Of a stretch of DNA of 64,000 bases, positions 27,601 to 38,257 are shown piece after piece (the first letter of the stretch is position 1; each line of letters opens with the position of its first letter). The notes under the pieces were generated by a model. That model had not been told where the DNA came from, did not search any database, and saw nothing but the letters and a program-made list of their open reading frames with translations. The position numbers were made by a program, and so were the translations under genes. Source of the DNA: Odontesthes bonariensis (taxonomy: Eukaryota > Chordata > Actinopteri > Atheriniformes > Atherinopsidae); assembly GCF_027942865.1 (NCBI RefSeq), contig NC_134526.1:10076284-10140283 (forward strand), read 5' to 3'.

Positions 27601-30600
27601 CAAAGGACAATTAAAATAGATTGTTAGACGACATTTTTTAGCTACTGAAACACTACTGAAGTATATGCATCCGAGATCTTCATTGACAACTTATTAGTTT
27701 TTTTTTCCTCGAGTTTCTAATAATCAAGCATGCAGTTCTGTCACTAGAAAAGCAGAGAAAAGGAACAAGGCAAAAAAAAAGAAGCAGACAAAAGCCAAGG
27801 CACATAGTTGCAGACAGAGGAGACAAGCACCCCTTTTATCTGCTCTATAATAAAGCATGAAATAGGCTGATTAACTCTTGACTCTGGCGCTCACACCAGA
27901 CTTCCAGTCCACTCCTGAGAGCTACATGCTCAATCAAAGGAGATGAGCAACAACAAAGATGCACTCTCCATGTTCAGTAATTGCTTTCATGTTGCCTTGA
28001 ATGTATACACAAACATGTTTTCAAGTGTCTCGGGGGTTAAAATTAACATGTAAAAAGAATTGTGTCATGTAAATTCTGAACTAATTGAAGGCTTTCTGAT
28101 GGCAGCAGAGACACAACTGCCCTGGAAGAACTCAAATACATCCAGACCCCCTTCAAATCCAATGCCCCTAACACAGCTAAACTGCAGTAGCTGGCATTCA
28201 CACAGAGCGGACAGCCAATTGATAAACATTTTTTAACTATAAATAAGGCCAACCAATACACATAAACATACAGAAGGACGATGCAAATGTCACCGCTGAG
28301 CTTGTCACTGGAGGAAACCTGATCCACTGCTGTTGCCATGAGAATAGAGACAGGAAAGTCCTATCACCTCGACAAGGAGGCCAACAACCTCACAGCAAGC
28401 TCCAGATAGCACACAGTAACCGTTGGTGTCCTGTGTGAGTGAGAATGTGTGACAACCAAGAGCAGAGAACAATGGCGTGTTCAAAACTGTTGTCGCCACG
28501 AGCGTCTTGCTTTGCGGGAGACCAGTTTGACACATGGCCTAACAGATGTGACTTCTGTCTGCAGTAACACAATTAACCAAGTGATGAGCTGTTTAGTCTA
28601 TCTCTATAGGTATTATTGTCGCATACTACAATGTTATGCATCTACAATTTAATTACACTTTTGTAAAAAGGCATTACTGGGTATATGTTGTGTCAAATCT
28701 ATATTAGACAGTATAACAACATGTCTGATAGCCAATTTTCTTCTTGGAAATCTGCATCTTGGCATTCATATGGATGTTATTTTGACACTTCCCACTTAAT
28801 TAAACCTTTTAGCAGACCACTTACATCCCTCCACATGGCAACAGAATTCCCCAGTAGCAGCCTCCATCAATAGGACAGCAGTGAACCCTCACAAAAACTG
28901 TTTAGGAACACAACAAGAAGTCAGAGGTTTTCATTTGCTCTCCAAACTCCCCAAATACCAATTAAAGAATCTAAGACCTTTTTTTTAAAATTTTTTTTAT
29001 CAAAAATGAACATTTTCTTCCACTATGGTCCAGAGTGAAATAAGTTTGACTGGATTGCAAAAATGAATTTTAACAAGTAGTCATGTCCACTAATGAAGGG
29101 TTAGGGTGAAACTGTTTTCAAAGCCATGGAAAAATTTCACCCTTTAGGCAAATAGTTCTTTTAGAGGGAACTCCCAATGCGGCTCTCCCCTGTTAAGATG
29201 ATAAACTGTGGAGTCTAATATTTCATCCAAAAACAAATTAAGAACACAGGTTGATTCTAGATTCCACCAAACACGAAGATCCCTATCTAAGTCTTGAAAT
29301 GGGAACAGGAATGTGCAGCGAACAGAGGAAAATGAAGAGAACTTGTAATAGCAGATAAGCAATGGGTGCTCGAATACAACCGAGCATTGCCAGATGTACG
29401 ATAACCATCATACAGGTAAGATATTTGTTTCCTGTGTACAATGTTCAGTCAACAATGACACCAATTCCACTACTAATATTTGTTTGACCTTTTTGTGACA
29501 CTTTTACTTGCAGGATTAAAAAGTCTGGGCAAGATTTTTGCATAGTTTAATATCGATTCTGATATTCATGATTCATGATTCTCCTGATGTTTGCATACAT
29601 GTTTTGGAGCCCTACAGAATCTAGTGAGCAGCATGATAAAGCAGGTTCTCGTATGTTTTTTTTTATCTTTGTTACTTATGACTGATGTCCACATTGTTTG
29701 TTAATATTATGACCATTTTAAGCCTCTCTGACTTAGTTTTCAACGGTTCATGAACAGCCATTAGCATATGCTAAACCGTTACAACCCTAAATCATTAACG
29801 GAGAAAGGAGGTTAGTATGTTTAGCTAAAGCTATAAATATCTGATAGTAACAAACAAGCTGCTAACTCACAATTAAGCTCTGCCATTGTGAAGTAAAACT
29901 TGTTAACTAATTTAACTTAATTTGTTGTGAGCAGATGTTCCCCCAAATGAATGTTTCTTGATTTTTGCATCCAGAACCTTCAACAAACTGGACCACTTTA
30001 GGACGTGTAGAGGTTGACAGGTCACCAAGCTTTTTTGATGAGTAGCCAATTAGTCAATAACCTAAAAGAAGACACAATTCTGAGCTTGTTGCCCCTTATA
30101 AAACAAATGGAAGGTGTAATTAAAGTAATCACAAGAGAAGAAATTGTGGCCTTTTCAAAAGAGAAACGAGAAACTGACTAAAAGTAAGGCTGCATCCTAT
30201 TTCAATCATCTGGTATTCTGCTTATTTTCCTCATCAAACGCTGAACAAAATGTAAGCAAACAGTAAAAAAGCTGTATGCTGTAATACAATTACAATATTG
30301 GACTCACTCAAGTAGCCTAAACACTGAATTTAGAAATTAAAGTTGCAAAAATATTGTTTGTTGTGCTAACTAAATGTGCAGAACCCATTGAATCATATAT
30401 ACAGTCTTACTCGTGAGTCCTGCTGCTGTCAAAGCATCCAGATGTGCCTAATGTATATGTGCCCTAGATCTTAATGACTTCCCACAAATAGGCGCACTCA
30501 CTCAGCTACATAGAGACGATCATCCATTGCTTTTGTACTCCAAGCTGCTTTAATTTCAGAAGATAGCTAATTGCAATTAAGATGCACAGGTTGCTGAGCT

Positions 30601-31592
30601 GGGAAGTAAAGGGAAGTAATCAGTGCTGATTATGGAGCCTGAGCTTGATCAGAGTAAATCATACTGCACGGCTCCTTTCTGCCAGCCTGTATCTGATTCA
30701 GGAGTGACAGTGGCACAGAGCCTGTTTTTAGTGTGATTATGTCTATGGCAGTAGCACTGACTCCAGCTCTCTGCCAGATTTGAAAGGATTATGGCACGTG
30801 ACACTGTGAGGCTGACCTAATCATGTCGTTCCTGGGGAAAGATATTACACAGGTCAAAAATGAATGTCCAATATAGCTGTTAGCCTAAAATGAATGGTTT
30901 TCTTGTCTGTTGCTTTAATTTCATACTGCAGGTTTGTTTTGGAAACTGCTCATTTTAGCTTAATCTGTGCTGTTCCATAATAAACCTGATTCAGGTCTGA
31001 AAACAGAGCTGCCAAATTAAACCATGTGATTAACTATCAAAATCTGCCTTTTGGGAATTAAGTTGTGAGTTCTCAGACAAACAGTGATGTCATTACACGG
31101 TAGAATTTTCTTTGAAGCCATTGTGATGCCATCATTTGAGAGCAAGATAAAAACATATTCCTGATGTTTGTATGGTGTAAAATAATCCAAACTAAGACAC
31201 ATTATAGTGAGTCAGTGGTGCAGAGGCAGCTACATCAATGAAGCATTTAACTTGCAATGTTCAGTATGACTTTTAAACCCACAAAGAAAGCATAGACTAA
31301 ACCGAACTATAGCGTTTCACGATGGTTCATTTCGTCTACGCATGCCTATGCAGGAGCACATGTGAAACTTTCCCTTTCTGACACTTAACTGAAATAATTC
31401 TGGATGAAGTGCCTTTCTTAAAGGTCCAGCAGCAAAGTTTGGTTACTGTGACCATGAAGTGACAGATGTATCTGTCCTCATCTCGATGTTTCCAGCACAT
31501 TTTGGTATTCAGAATCACTGCTGAAGTCTCAGGCCATGAATGAGCTCGCTGCTCTCAGTTTAAGAACCAACAGATAAAAATTCTGTCCCAGC
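18623..31592. other. 13-kb gene desert with possible regulatory blocks
   Basis: No exon, tRNA or intact transposon was found. The longest frame (plus, 22960-23370, 136 codons) shows no domain. Stretches with balanced composition and homeodomain/bHLH-like cores, and without repeats, lie at about 20560-20790, 24840-25080, 25380-25560, 26160-26430 and 30480-30840. They are candidates for conserved enhancers, judged by eye only. The stretch 23450-23900 is A-rich and may be a degenerate dispersed repeat. A CAGG/TTAAA-rich pyrimidine tract lies at 20390-20560. Confidence 0.35.
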
Positions 31593-31598
31593 TTTATT
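31593..31598 (-). terminator. Candidate poly(A) signal of dhx58
   Basis: AATAAA on the minus strand, about 690 nt downstream of the dhx58 stop codon. It is the first canonical hexamer I found after that stop. The cleavage site is not determined. Confidence 0.45.
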
Positions 31599-31663
31599 CA
31601 CACCATTTTTTAATGGTAACAAAGACAGATGAGAAATACAACATGCTATCATTGGTTAACAGA

Positions 31664-31679
31664 CACTGCCACCTAGTGG
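31664..31679 (-). promoter_or_regulatory. CTCF-like motif
   Basis: The minus strand reads CCACTAGGTGGCAGTG, close to the CTCF core consensus CCASYAGRKGGCRS. It lies in the presumed 3' UTR of dhx58, at the border between the gene cluster and the gene desert. This core is also carried by some dispersed repeats, so occupancy is unknown. Confidence 0.4.
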
Positions 31680-32285
31680 ATAATAAAAGCAATCAAATGC
31701 AGATGTGGTCTTAACCATTTCCACAGGAATGCTTACGAGCATATAAATCATTTCGGCTTTAGTTGTAGCTTCAAAACAGTATACGTCAACAGAAATATCA
31801 TCTTACAACACATTATTGTTTATACTACTGCATCCATGCTTCATGGATGTTTCATTAAAAAGTATTTTTAAAAAGCTACAAGAGATTTCATGTGGAGTAA
31901 TCTTGACTGGATGACATGACAGATGCTCACGATGGTTCAGGTTGAAGTAGCAGCAGAATTCATTTTTTTGCTTTGCCTTTGTGCTTGGCTTGAGATGAAG
32001 TTGAGGAAGAGCACATCAAACATACAAATGGGCTAGGACCTTGGGCATAAACAAAGCTGTCACGCTAATTTCAAGCATGATCGATGAGTAATGGGTTTTA
32101 GCGTGCTGTTATCTCACAGGCCCGCCAGCACAAATCAGCACGTGCATTTTTAAAAAGCCTGTGTTCATATTTCAGGCACTTCCAATAGAACAGCGATGAT
32201 GTACCTTATGTAAATGCATCTAAACTGGAAAAATAAGATAAGAAGGGAAGCGGAGAGAGAAACCCTCATGGACCTTATTTGGGTC

Positions 32286-35200
32286 TCAATCGAGAAAGTC
32301 ACCCAGGTACTCTTGACAGTACTCCTCAAAGCTGAAGTCCTCAACAGTGAAAGGAACATCTTTCCACTTCTTTACGATCATCCTTTCACCTGGAGTCACC
32401 TGAAGGGCAAAGTTCTTAATGGCCATATTCGGCAGTACAACAACCTTTTTGTACTTCACCTGGAATCCCCATTTCTGTGAATGTACACAAAGATAACACT
32501 TAGAATCGAGCATGAATGTCATTAGCTCTATTAATGAATAGTACTATGAAGCGGAATCCCCACTGTACCTTGTTGCATTGGCCGTTACTACAGCTGATTG
32601 TGCAACCAGGCTCCCAGTCCTCAAAATTCTTTTCTAACGTCAACTGTCCACCGACTTTGTAATGCTTCCTGAGAACACATAAAATACACAATGAAAGCTG
32701 GAATAGGGTCTTACTTGGGCTTGGATATACTTCTGTAGCATCTTAACAGAAAGAGAACAACTCACTTAAATTCGGGATTGATGTTGACAAAGTGTGTATT
32801 GTCAAGGAGTTTAATGTCACTGCCAGAAGCCACTGATTTAAAACAGCTTCGACACAAGAGCTGGATATTGGAAGCAGTGTAGTGACTCCTCTTTTCTGTG
32901 TTGCGGTTCTCCAAAGCTTTACTGGTAATGATGGCCTCTGTTTGCAGCTCGGTTATCTTGAGACAAAGAAGAATAAAGTCAGATACGCAGAGCAGTGAGA
33001 GAGAGCAATAAGGGTGGACAGAGTACAGCACCCTCACCTTTCTCTGAAACTCCCGCTGATTCATTTTTTGGACCTCAGCAATGGCTTGTCCAGTCAGCTC
33101 CTCCAGATATTCGTTCATTTTCTCTCGACGGACCTCCCGTCCGCCTGCCTGAGCGACCACAGAATACTGGCTGTTACTTGCTCGGGCGCGTCCACTGGCC
33201 TGCTGCTGGGCAATCTCATTTGTAAGCAGCCCATAGCGCACCACTAGGTTGCATTCAGGGATGTCAAGACCTTCTTCAGCCACGCTGGTGGAGATCAGGA
33301 GGTTGAGAGTACCGTTGCGGAAATTGCGGATTGTATCCGCCTGCTCATTCTGCAAAAAGGTATGGAAATAAAAGCATGTAAAGCATGTAGACGAGTTGTT
33401 CCTGAGCACGAATAATATAAAGATCATCAGTGAAGATTTTACCAACGCACCTGTGTCATGTATGTCATGCCATTGCCAGCCCCAGTGAGGATGGCTGCCT
33501 GGATGCCAGCTGACTTCAAGGCACTATTTTTGAGTACCCAGTCATTTAGGCAATGGGTGCTCTTTCGTGTTTTACAGAACAGGATTCCCCTTGATTGCAC
33601 ACTTGGACTGAACTGTCTTAGCAGGGTGCTCTCAAGTTTGCCCATCTTTGGGTTCTCAAAAAGAGTATTTGTTGCGAGTTTCCTCAGCTCCACCTGATTC
33701 TCTGCATGAGAGAGATACCGACTGTTCATTTTCTTTACAACAATTCCAATGCATTGTTGGATAAAACATTGAATGAATTAATTCGGCTGAAGATGAGAAA
33801 TTAATATGTCTGAACTCCCACCTTGGAAAAGCCCCAGCAGGAAAAAGTCTGTTCCATCAAAGGCTGTGGTGAGCTTCATGTTGTAGTATTCCTCCAGGGA
33901 GTGATAGGCATCCATCATTCGCAGAGTGTCATTGATGAGCAGGGCATCATTGTACTCTCTGAGGTGGAGTGCACATTGTGCTAGCAGTCTGTTGTTCTCT
34001 TTAACTCCTAGTTCAACAAAAAAAGAAATTACACAAACGTCAACAGAGGCATTGGATTTGAATACCACAGCTGTCACGATGTCTCAGGGTGTCATTATCT
34101 CTCAATCCTGAGTGAGCACCCTCAAAACATCTGAACAATAATACGAATAAAGATAAAACATAGACCGTGTAGATGTCCTGCGACAGTCAACAGACAGACG
34201 AATGGCTGACATCGCGATCTAGATTGCCAAGGACTGTGCTGCAGCTAATATGCAGCTTGCTAGAGCCACGACTCCAGAGAGAAACACGCCGATCAAACCC
34301 AAGTCCCCCACACGCCCAGGTCCTCACCACCCTTGGATTTTTGGCCACGGGAACCTTTCAGAGGGAGATTGGAGACAGATCGGGGGTGTCCCAGTCCTCT
34401 GTGAGTCGTGCGCTCCCCTTGGTCATCAAAACTCTCACCAGTTTATCACCCATGGTACATCAAATTCCCACATACCGCTGTCCAACAAGTACAAATTAAG
34501 AGGGACTTTCATGCCATGGCTGGAATGCCAAACATAAACACTTTAGCAGGTCCGTAATTCCACTCCTGACACTGCTAAAAATGACAGATTTTCCTTTTTG
34601 AATCTCTGAAAGCAGAACTTCAGTCTCAGAGCCCGTAAAGTTGTTCTTTTTGCGCCTTGATGCCATTCTCATGACTCAACACTCAACACTTCCTGGCACA
34701 GGAAAGAGGACGCGTAGCCTTATATGGTATTATTTTGGGTGTGGAGTATGCACATTTACTATCCTCTTGCACATGCAGTTAAATACACACGGATTGCATT
34801 CATCATTTATGTAGGTCGTTTACACACATTTTCCTAAGTTAAGAGCGTTTTTTTAATCTGATGTGTTCGTGCGAGACCTTACGGAAAAAGTAAGAGAAAT
34901 TTAGAATAAAATACGAAAATGTTCTTGCATGAGGCCCAATGTTCTTACCTCGATGCTCAAGAATCACCACATCCGCCTCATACTCTTGTGTGCCACACTC
35001 TCTCAGCTTCACGTCAGGAGGAAGGTTCATGAAATCGTGGATCAGCTGCATCATCCATTTCAGATGATCTCCAAATGGATCCTAAAAGAGAAAGTGTCAG
35101 CGTTGTCATAACATTTAGTTGACAGAGCTTCTCTTCTTGATACTGCTTCTTGAATTTGCAAAATCCCACAAATGTTACTAACTGCTTGTCTTTTCTCCAC

Positions 35201-36150
35201 AATGTCAAAGGTCTTGACGGGTTTGGGGACCTTCTCCTTCAGTTCAGGGACATAGTTTTTAGTTGAGACTATGGCCGAGTCCAAGTTGGCACAGATCTGA
35301 AAAAGAGAGAAAAACAACGATGGTGAGGAGAGGACAGAGCGCTGTGGGAGTAGAAATTATTGACAGATGATTTTAAATCCTGAATGCAAAATCAAACTGA
35401 CCTGCAGGACATGCTTCACAGCATTTTCCAGGATCCTTGCACCCCCTGTCCCCGGTGATGCTGTGAGACCCAGAATCTGTGGTAATGGTCTTTCTCCTTT
35501 CAGCTTTTTCTCCACGTAGCATCTCATCAATTTGTTGTAGGCAGACTCTTTGTTGGTGTGGTGACACTCATCAATTATCAGTAAAGTGATATCTGTGAAG
35601 AACCATGAACACATTATTGCTCAGTTTGTCCTACTATCACAACAGCATAATCAGGAGGTTTAAAGTCCCTTTTACTGACCTGACAGCTCTACGTGTTTTG
35701 TTTCCTCCTCGTTAAACAGAGCGTTATACAAGATCTGTGCTGTGCAGATGATCACGTCTTTGTCCTTCACCACTTTTCCAAAGAAATCCTTCTCTTCACT
35801 CTCTCCACTGACATTCGCAAGTTTATAGCTGTCACCCAGGTGAGGATTGAACTCTTTGTTGTAATGTTGGTCGACAAGGTGAACCTACAGTAGAAAAGGT
35901 ATCAAAACCAATTATCCAAAAAAGGTGTTTATATTGTTCTATTATTCCCTAAACTGTTTTTTTTTTTGTGTACCTTGTTTACCAGGACCATCACTTTAGC
36001 ATTTGCTGTGGTCTCAAGGTGTTTTTTGGCCACATACACGGCAGCTCGAGTCTTCCCTCCACCTGTAGGCAGCCAGATGATTATGTTTTCTCTCTTGAGC
36101 GCTCTTTCAACCACTTCCTCCTGGTAAGAACGCAGCGTGAATTCTGCCAT
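32286..36150 (-). CDS. dhx58: RIG-I-like receptor LGP2 (DHX58), complete, 11 coding exons
   Basis: Cytosolic double-stranded-RNA ATPase of the RIG-I-like family that lacks CARDs and modulates MDA5/RIG-I signalling. Coding exons, 5' to 3' on the minus strand: 36150-35974, 35884-35680, 35592-35402, 35296-35183, 35081-34949, 34007-33822, 33701-33451, 33349-33038, 32956-32766, 32668-32569, 32474-32286. They total 2049 nt, 682 aa (human about 678). Seen: Walker A LPTGGGKT (K33), DECHH (D135-H139), TAS (171-173), the helicase C motif [11 protein letters not shown] (440-450), QASGRARA (469-476) and a C-terminal domain with zinc ligands C558, C561, C613 and C618. The start is the MAEF methionine; an upstream in-frame ATG would add 11 residues and is less like the family. 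The exon 4 donor was read as GCA/GTTAGT. A Harbinger remnant occupies intron 5. An ISRE lies upstream. Confidence 0.95.
34173..34545 (+). pseudogene. HARBI1-like nuclease fragment
   Basis: Transposase-derived nuclease of PIF/Harbinger elements, N-terminal part only. The first frame carries [20 protein letters not shown] followed by VSRALP, the helix-turn-helix-like block typical of fish HARBI1 proteins. After a frameshift near 34490 the next family motif, [14 protein letters not shown], appears in another frame. The sequence then breaks off before the DDE catalytic residues. It cannot make an active enzyme. Confidence 0.75.
34555..34665 (-). pseudogene. Harbinger Myb/SANT-like DNA-binding protein fragment
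   Basis: The minus-strand ATG at 34665 opens a frame starting [19 protein letters not shown], the start of the Myb/SANT-like accessory protein encoded by Harbinger elements. About 35 codons remain before the internal deletion junction. It is not functional as it stands. Confidence 0.65.
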
Positions 36151-36400
36151 CCTGTACTGTCCACCTGTCACCAAATTATTCACTCAAACTGACCAAAAAT
36201 GTGCCAGGTCAGAACAGGGTTCTGAAATAAAAGAAGAAAGCATTTTGTGTAAGAGCTGTGTAGGATGAGTAAGCTGTTTAGTGTTGAAGAGCCTTTTAAA
36301 CTCACCAGTCAGCTGTAATAGAGATCTGCGAGGTGTTCTCCTCAGCTTCTCATTCCCCACTATCCCTGCACAGTACGGATGGTGGGGTTTTAAACTCTGT
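36151..36400 (-). other. dhx58: dhx58 5' untranslated exons
   Basis: Upstream of the ATG, the same exon extends to an acceptor (TTTATTTCAG, exon start 36221). A further non-coding exon ends at 36306 before the donor GTGAGT. Its 5' end is not determined; a TTTAAAA box near 36390 suggests it starts close by. The splice calls are from sequence only. Confidence 0.5.
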
Positions 36401-36427
36401 TGTGATCAGCTGTGTGACGTTGAAACT

Positions 36428-36440
36428 GGAAAACGAAAGT
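36428..36440 (-). promoter_or_regulatory. Interferon-stimulated response element (ISRE) of dhx58
   Basis: The plus strand reads GGAAAACGAAAGT. This holds the GAAANNGAAA core bound by IRF and ISGF3 factors, followed by further GAAA-like repeats. It lies about 280 bp upstream of the dhx58 start codon and about 40 bp upstream of a TTTAAAA box. LGP2 is a known interferon-induced gene in vertebrates, so the site is where an ISRE is expected. Confidence 0.8.
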
Positions 36441-38257
36441 AAAGCTCACTAGACCTCAGACATGTGGCCCTACTGAGGGAGTCTCTGGAGGGGCAACACT
36501 AAGTCGACATTATGCAGCTACAGGGGAATTCTAAACAGACTGGACCCAAAAATGTGTAAACTTTATATAAAACTACGTCCAATCCCTATATGTTAAACCT
36601 TCTATTCATATTAATTCCATTAGTGGCATAAAGCTTGAGCGTTTTGGGTACTGAAAACGTCCTGGGTTTTCACATGTGCCCTAACTGGGCCCTTCTTCTT
36701 CTTGTCGCAACAGGAAAGCAAAACTTAGAGCTTGTTGGTTCTCGTGCCTGAAACCCCCAGGACTGTGTATATTAGTTCATTCATACACCCTGTTTTCTGC
36801 CTTTAGGTTACTGCAGTGCTTTTTGATTTCAGTTAAATACATTGTTTTACAGGACTTTAAACACACAACCTCTTCAGATGCAACATAATGGTAACACGTA
36901 GCACTCTCTTATAGGAATTAGATAATAATTCTTGAAGCTTTGCAGCAACCAGTTACAGGAATATCCAATCAGAACTTGTATAAAGGATAATAACTTAGGT
37001 ATAACTGTATTTCAAACATTCTATACATAAAGAGTATATAAGAGTAACAAATGTAAAAACCTATTATATAAGCAGAAAAAATAAATATGTAGTGCTCAAT
37101 GCATTGTGGGTTCAACCACCCCTATATGCATGTGTATGAAACAAAGTGAGAATCACAGAACTAAAGTCACATCAGATTAACTATCGCTAGCTGATTGAAA
37201 ACAAACATATAATGAATAGATTTAACATCCTCAATGTACGCTCTGTGGTAAATTATTATCTGCACACACCTTATTATTACCTTACTTTCATGCTGCACAC
37301 AGCATGAATTAGAATAGCTGGAGGTAAAGAAGCAAACTAAACTACTATAAAATGTACCAGTTTAAGTGATTTGCAACAGATAAAAAACCTTAAGAGTCCT
37401 AAAAGTAGGACTCAAAGACTCCTGTTGTGGTCTTAGATGGGGTTGAAACTATTTGGATCAGTCATTTGACAGAGTATTAATGGTAAGAACGACAGGAAGT
37501 TACACTTATGCAGTTACAAAGACCTCATTCAGAGTGAGTCTCTCAGGAACCTGAACAAAACTAACACTGGATGTGACGTGTCTCAAACTGTATATTTGGC
37601 TGACAGTTGGGACGATAACAAAGGACAACACAACATCTGACTCCTCCCTAAAAGGGCCCGTCTGTTTCCATTTCATCAGGAAAGCAAAACTTACGGCCTA
37701 CAGCTGCACAGTAGTTGCAACACACATACAAAGCAGTAGTACTTCTTGGAATGAAAAAGAAAAGTGGTCCAATACTTGCAAAGTAACAGTTTCTAATCAT
37801 TCAAATACAAATAAACATAAAAGCATAAGTAACAATTCTCCTCTCCATCACTGCTATATATATATATCTTAAATAAGAGTTCTTGGGGGGCGACTAGGCC
37901 CGATTTTAAGGATAATCATGAGGAATTGTTTTATCCCAAATAGACCAATCATACAAATGAATGTAATCTGCATTTTATGTTTCATGAACTCAAACTTCAC
38001 TTCACACCCAACAATATTCTCTCTCAAGTTATACACTGGTGCTGGTCACACTGCTGTGTTTAAGTTCCACGTAAGGATTATTTATCTGCATGGTTTTTGT
38101 TTTCTTTTGATGGAAATTCTGAGGCCACGGTTCTACTTTCGACAGGACTCGACATGAAGTGACTCATTTTATTTTCCTCAAAGCAACAATTCAGTGAGTC
38201 AGTTACCTGAGTCACCGGCACATTAAACAACTGTCTTAAAAAGAAAGAGAAAAACTA
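36441..38257. other. Intergenic region between dhx58 and kat2a
   Basis: AT-rich. A 17-base exact repeat, CAGGAAAGCAAAACTTA, occurs at 36711-36727 and 37677-37693. Each copy is preceded 23-24 bases earlier by GGGCCC. A short (TA)n run lies near 37856-37868. No exon is supported. Confidence 0.5.

Larger units (their letters stand above)
34173..34937. mobile_element. Internally deleted PIF/Harbinger transposon in dhx58 intron 5
   Basis: The element carries pieces of both Harbinger genes: a HARBI1-type nuclease start on the plus strand and a Myb/SANT-like protein start on the minus strand. They abut at about 34545-34555, implying a large internal deletion. The right terminus, read on the minus strand, is GGGCCTCATGCAAGAAC (34937-34921). 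It begins 11 bases inside the intron from exon 5. I could not find a matching left terminus, so that end is truncated or diverged and the left coordinate is a minimum. Confidence 0.7.

Noticed and set aside
1-31592. ZNF385C exons, expected from human gene order
   Set aside because: I searched by eye for the C2H2 pattern of this family on both strands and found no convincing exon, so I do not annotate the gene.
32995-33697. Plus-strand frames of 76-79 codons across 32995-33247 and 33458-33697
   Set aside because: They are antisense shadows of dhx58 exons 8 and 7, whose minus-strand frames carry the helicase motifs.
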